Shown here: piece after piece, positions 63,298 to 64,000 of the stretch
How the letters are laid out: each line of letters starts with the position of its first letter
How positions within the stretch are numbered: position 1 is the first letter of the stretch
NCBI RefSeq assembly: GCF_029639405.1
Contig: NZ_CP121274.1
Location: 868,001 to 932,000 of the forward strand
Length of the DNA stretch: 64,000 nt
Direction of reading: 5' to 3'
Source: Microbacterium proteolyticum
Lineage (GTDB): Bacteria > Actinomycetota > Actinomycetes > Actinomycetales > Microbacteriaceae
Made by a program: the position numbers and the translations under genes
The notes under the pieces: generated by a model
The model's input: the letters and a program-made list of their open reading frames with translations, nothing else
Told to the model about the DNA's origin: nothing
Databases searched by the model: none

Positions 63298-64000
63298 ATG
63301 TACGAGGCCATCATCATCGGCGCTGGACCCGCCGGCCTGCAGGCCGCCCTCACCCTCGGGCGCATGCACCGCCGCACGCTGCTCCTGGACTCGGGCGAGT
63401 ATCGCAACGCCACCGTCGATCACGCGCACAACCTCCTGGGCAACGACGGCGTCGCGCCCGCGGATCTGCGCGCGCGGGGCCGCGAGGAGCTCGCCGCTTA
63501 CGCGACGGTCGAGATCCGGGATGCCGCCGTCTCCTCGGTCGCGGCAGATCCCGACGGTGTGCGGGTGGACGTGGACGGCGAGATCCTGCGCGCCGAGTAT
63601 CTCGTTCTCGCCACGGGCCTCGCCGACGACCTCCCTCCGATCCCCGGACTCGCGGAGCACTGGGGCCACCGGGTCGCGAACTGCCCGTTCTGTCACGGTC
63701 ACGAATTCGCGGGGCGCCCGGTGGCGGTACTCAACGCCTCCCCGCACGCGGCGAAGCTACGCGGCATGCTCGAGCCCGTTGCCTCCGAGGTCGTCGTGCT
63801 CGACCCGGCGCACGTGGTCCGCGTGGACGGGAGGGAGAACGGGCTGCGTCTGACCCTCGACGACCGGCAGACGGTCGACGTCGCCGGCGCGTTCGTCGCC
63901 CCCGTGTCCCGGCAACGCGCGCCCTTCGCGGAGCAGCTCGGCGTCGCGTTCCAGGAATCCGGCGCGGTGCGGGTCGATCCCTTCGGCCGGACGAGCGTCG
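63298..64000 (+). CDS. Thioredoxin-reductase-like NAD(P)/FAD oxidoreductase, cut by right edge
   Basis: First 234 residues of a pyridine nucleotide-disulfide oxidoreductase-like flavoprotein. The FAD motif IIIGAGPAGLQAALTLGRMHRRTLLLDSGEYRN opens the protein; LVLATGLADDLPPIPGLAEHWGHRVANCPFCHG follows, with a CxxC (Cys-Pro-Phe-Cys) at the place of the redox-active pair in thioredoxin reductases. Residues after about 150 (VAVLNASPHAAKL) begin the NAD(P) domain but lack a clear GxGxxA motif. ATG 63298 follows GGAAGGAG. Divergent from the MerR gene that probably controls it. Possibly a thiol-redox or detoxification enzyme. Confidence 0.83.
   Translation, partial: MYEAIIIGAGPAGLQAALTLGRMHRRTLLLDSGEYRNATVDHAHNLLGNDGVAPADLRARGREELAAYATVEIRDAAVSSVAADPDGVRVDVDGEILRAEYLVLATGLADDLPPIPGLAEHWGHRVANCPFCHGHEFAGRPVAVLNASPHAAKLRGMLEPVASEVVVLDPAHVVRVDGRENGLRLTLDDRQTVDVAGAFVAPVSRQRAPFAEQLGVAFQESGAVRVDPFGRTSV

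Overview
The window comes from a high-GC actinobacterium. Gene content, dense ATGA/GTGA stop-start overlaps, near-exclusive G/C third positions and the very frequent heptamer GGATGCC/GGCATCC point to Microbacteriaceae, most likely Microbacterium. No gene-free stretch exceeds about 200 bases, so every gap is covered by a neighbouring entry.

Layout. 1-1276: dcd fragment, tRNA-Gly(CCC) and an SGNH-hydrolase lipoprotein. 1277-8882: an inserted block (amidohydrolase, four-gene oligopeptide-type ABC importer, divergent Lrp-type regulator), bounded by two imperfect copies of a 61-bp sequence that is the 3' end of the SGNH gene. 8893-10097: BLUF photoreceptor, small partner protein and NTF2-like protein. 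10177-13281: FAD sugar oxidase of GMC type plus an MFS transporter. 13412-20347: seven-gene aromatic ring-cleavage operon (extradiol dioxygenase, two FAA-type hydrolases, cyclase-family hydrolase, flavin monooxygenase, amidohydrolase-2, SDR). 20453-48105: sugar-side catabolic region. 48284-57251: MFS transporter, protocatechuate branch pcaHGBDC with an IclR regulator, a frameshifted pobA and an amino-acid permease. 57305-64000: CorA, EamA exporter, degenerate serine hydrolase, heme oxygenase, PIF1-like helicase, MerR regulator and a thioredoxin-reductase-like flavoprotein cut by the right edge.

The central theme is catabolism of C-glycosides (sugar joined to an aromatic aglycone by a C-C bond). 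The published logic is: oxidise the sugar at C3 with an FAD (CarA-type) or NAD enzyme, then split the C-C bond with a two-subunit C-glycoside deglycosidase (CGD). Its alpha subunit is a metal-binding xylose-isomerase-like barrel and its beta subunit is a small beta-rich DUF6379-type protein. I read two CarA-like oxidases (10177-11748 and 35152-36666) and five alpha/beta sets. Three sets are separate genes (beta 23665/alpha 24075; beta 31275/alpha 32510; beta 34655/alpha 33558). Two are single-chain beta-alpha fusions back to back (45320-46795 and 46804-48105). Around them lie three Gfo/Idh/MocA dehydrogenases, four further sugar isomerase/epimerase barrels, a ThuA protein, a sugar ABC importer without its own ATPase, a GH39-like protein lacking both expected catalytic glutamates, and ROK, LysR and TetR regulators. 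The ring-cleavage and protocatechuate operons would take the released aglycone.

Sequence signals that gene calls do not explain: a 64-bp palindrome at gene 3' ends (six copies); a second long inverted repeat at 28120-28192; a 12-bp motif CGAC-N4-GTCG in front of three catabolic operons, with related CATAAG/CATTAG boxes at others; TCTGATT boxes at two promoters; and leaderless promoters at the CGD beta gene and at the heme oxygenase gene, the latter under an IdeR/DtxR-type box. Functional names rest on reading protein motifs; no database search was possible.
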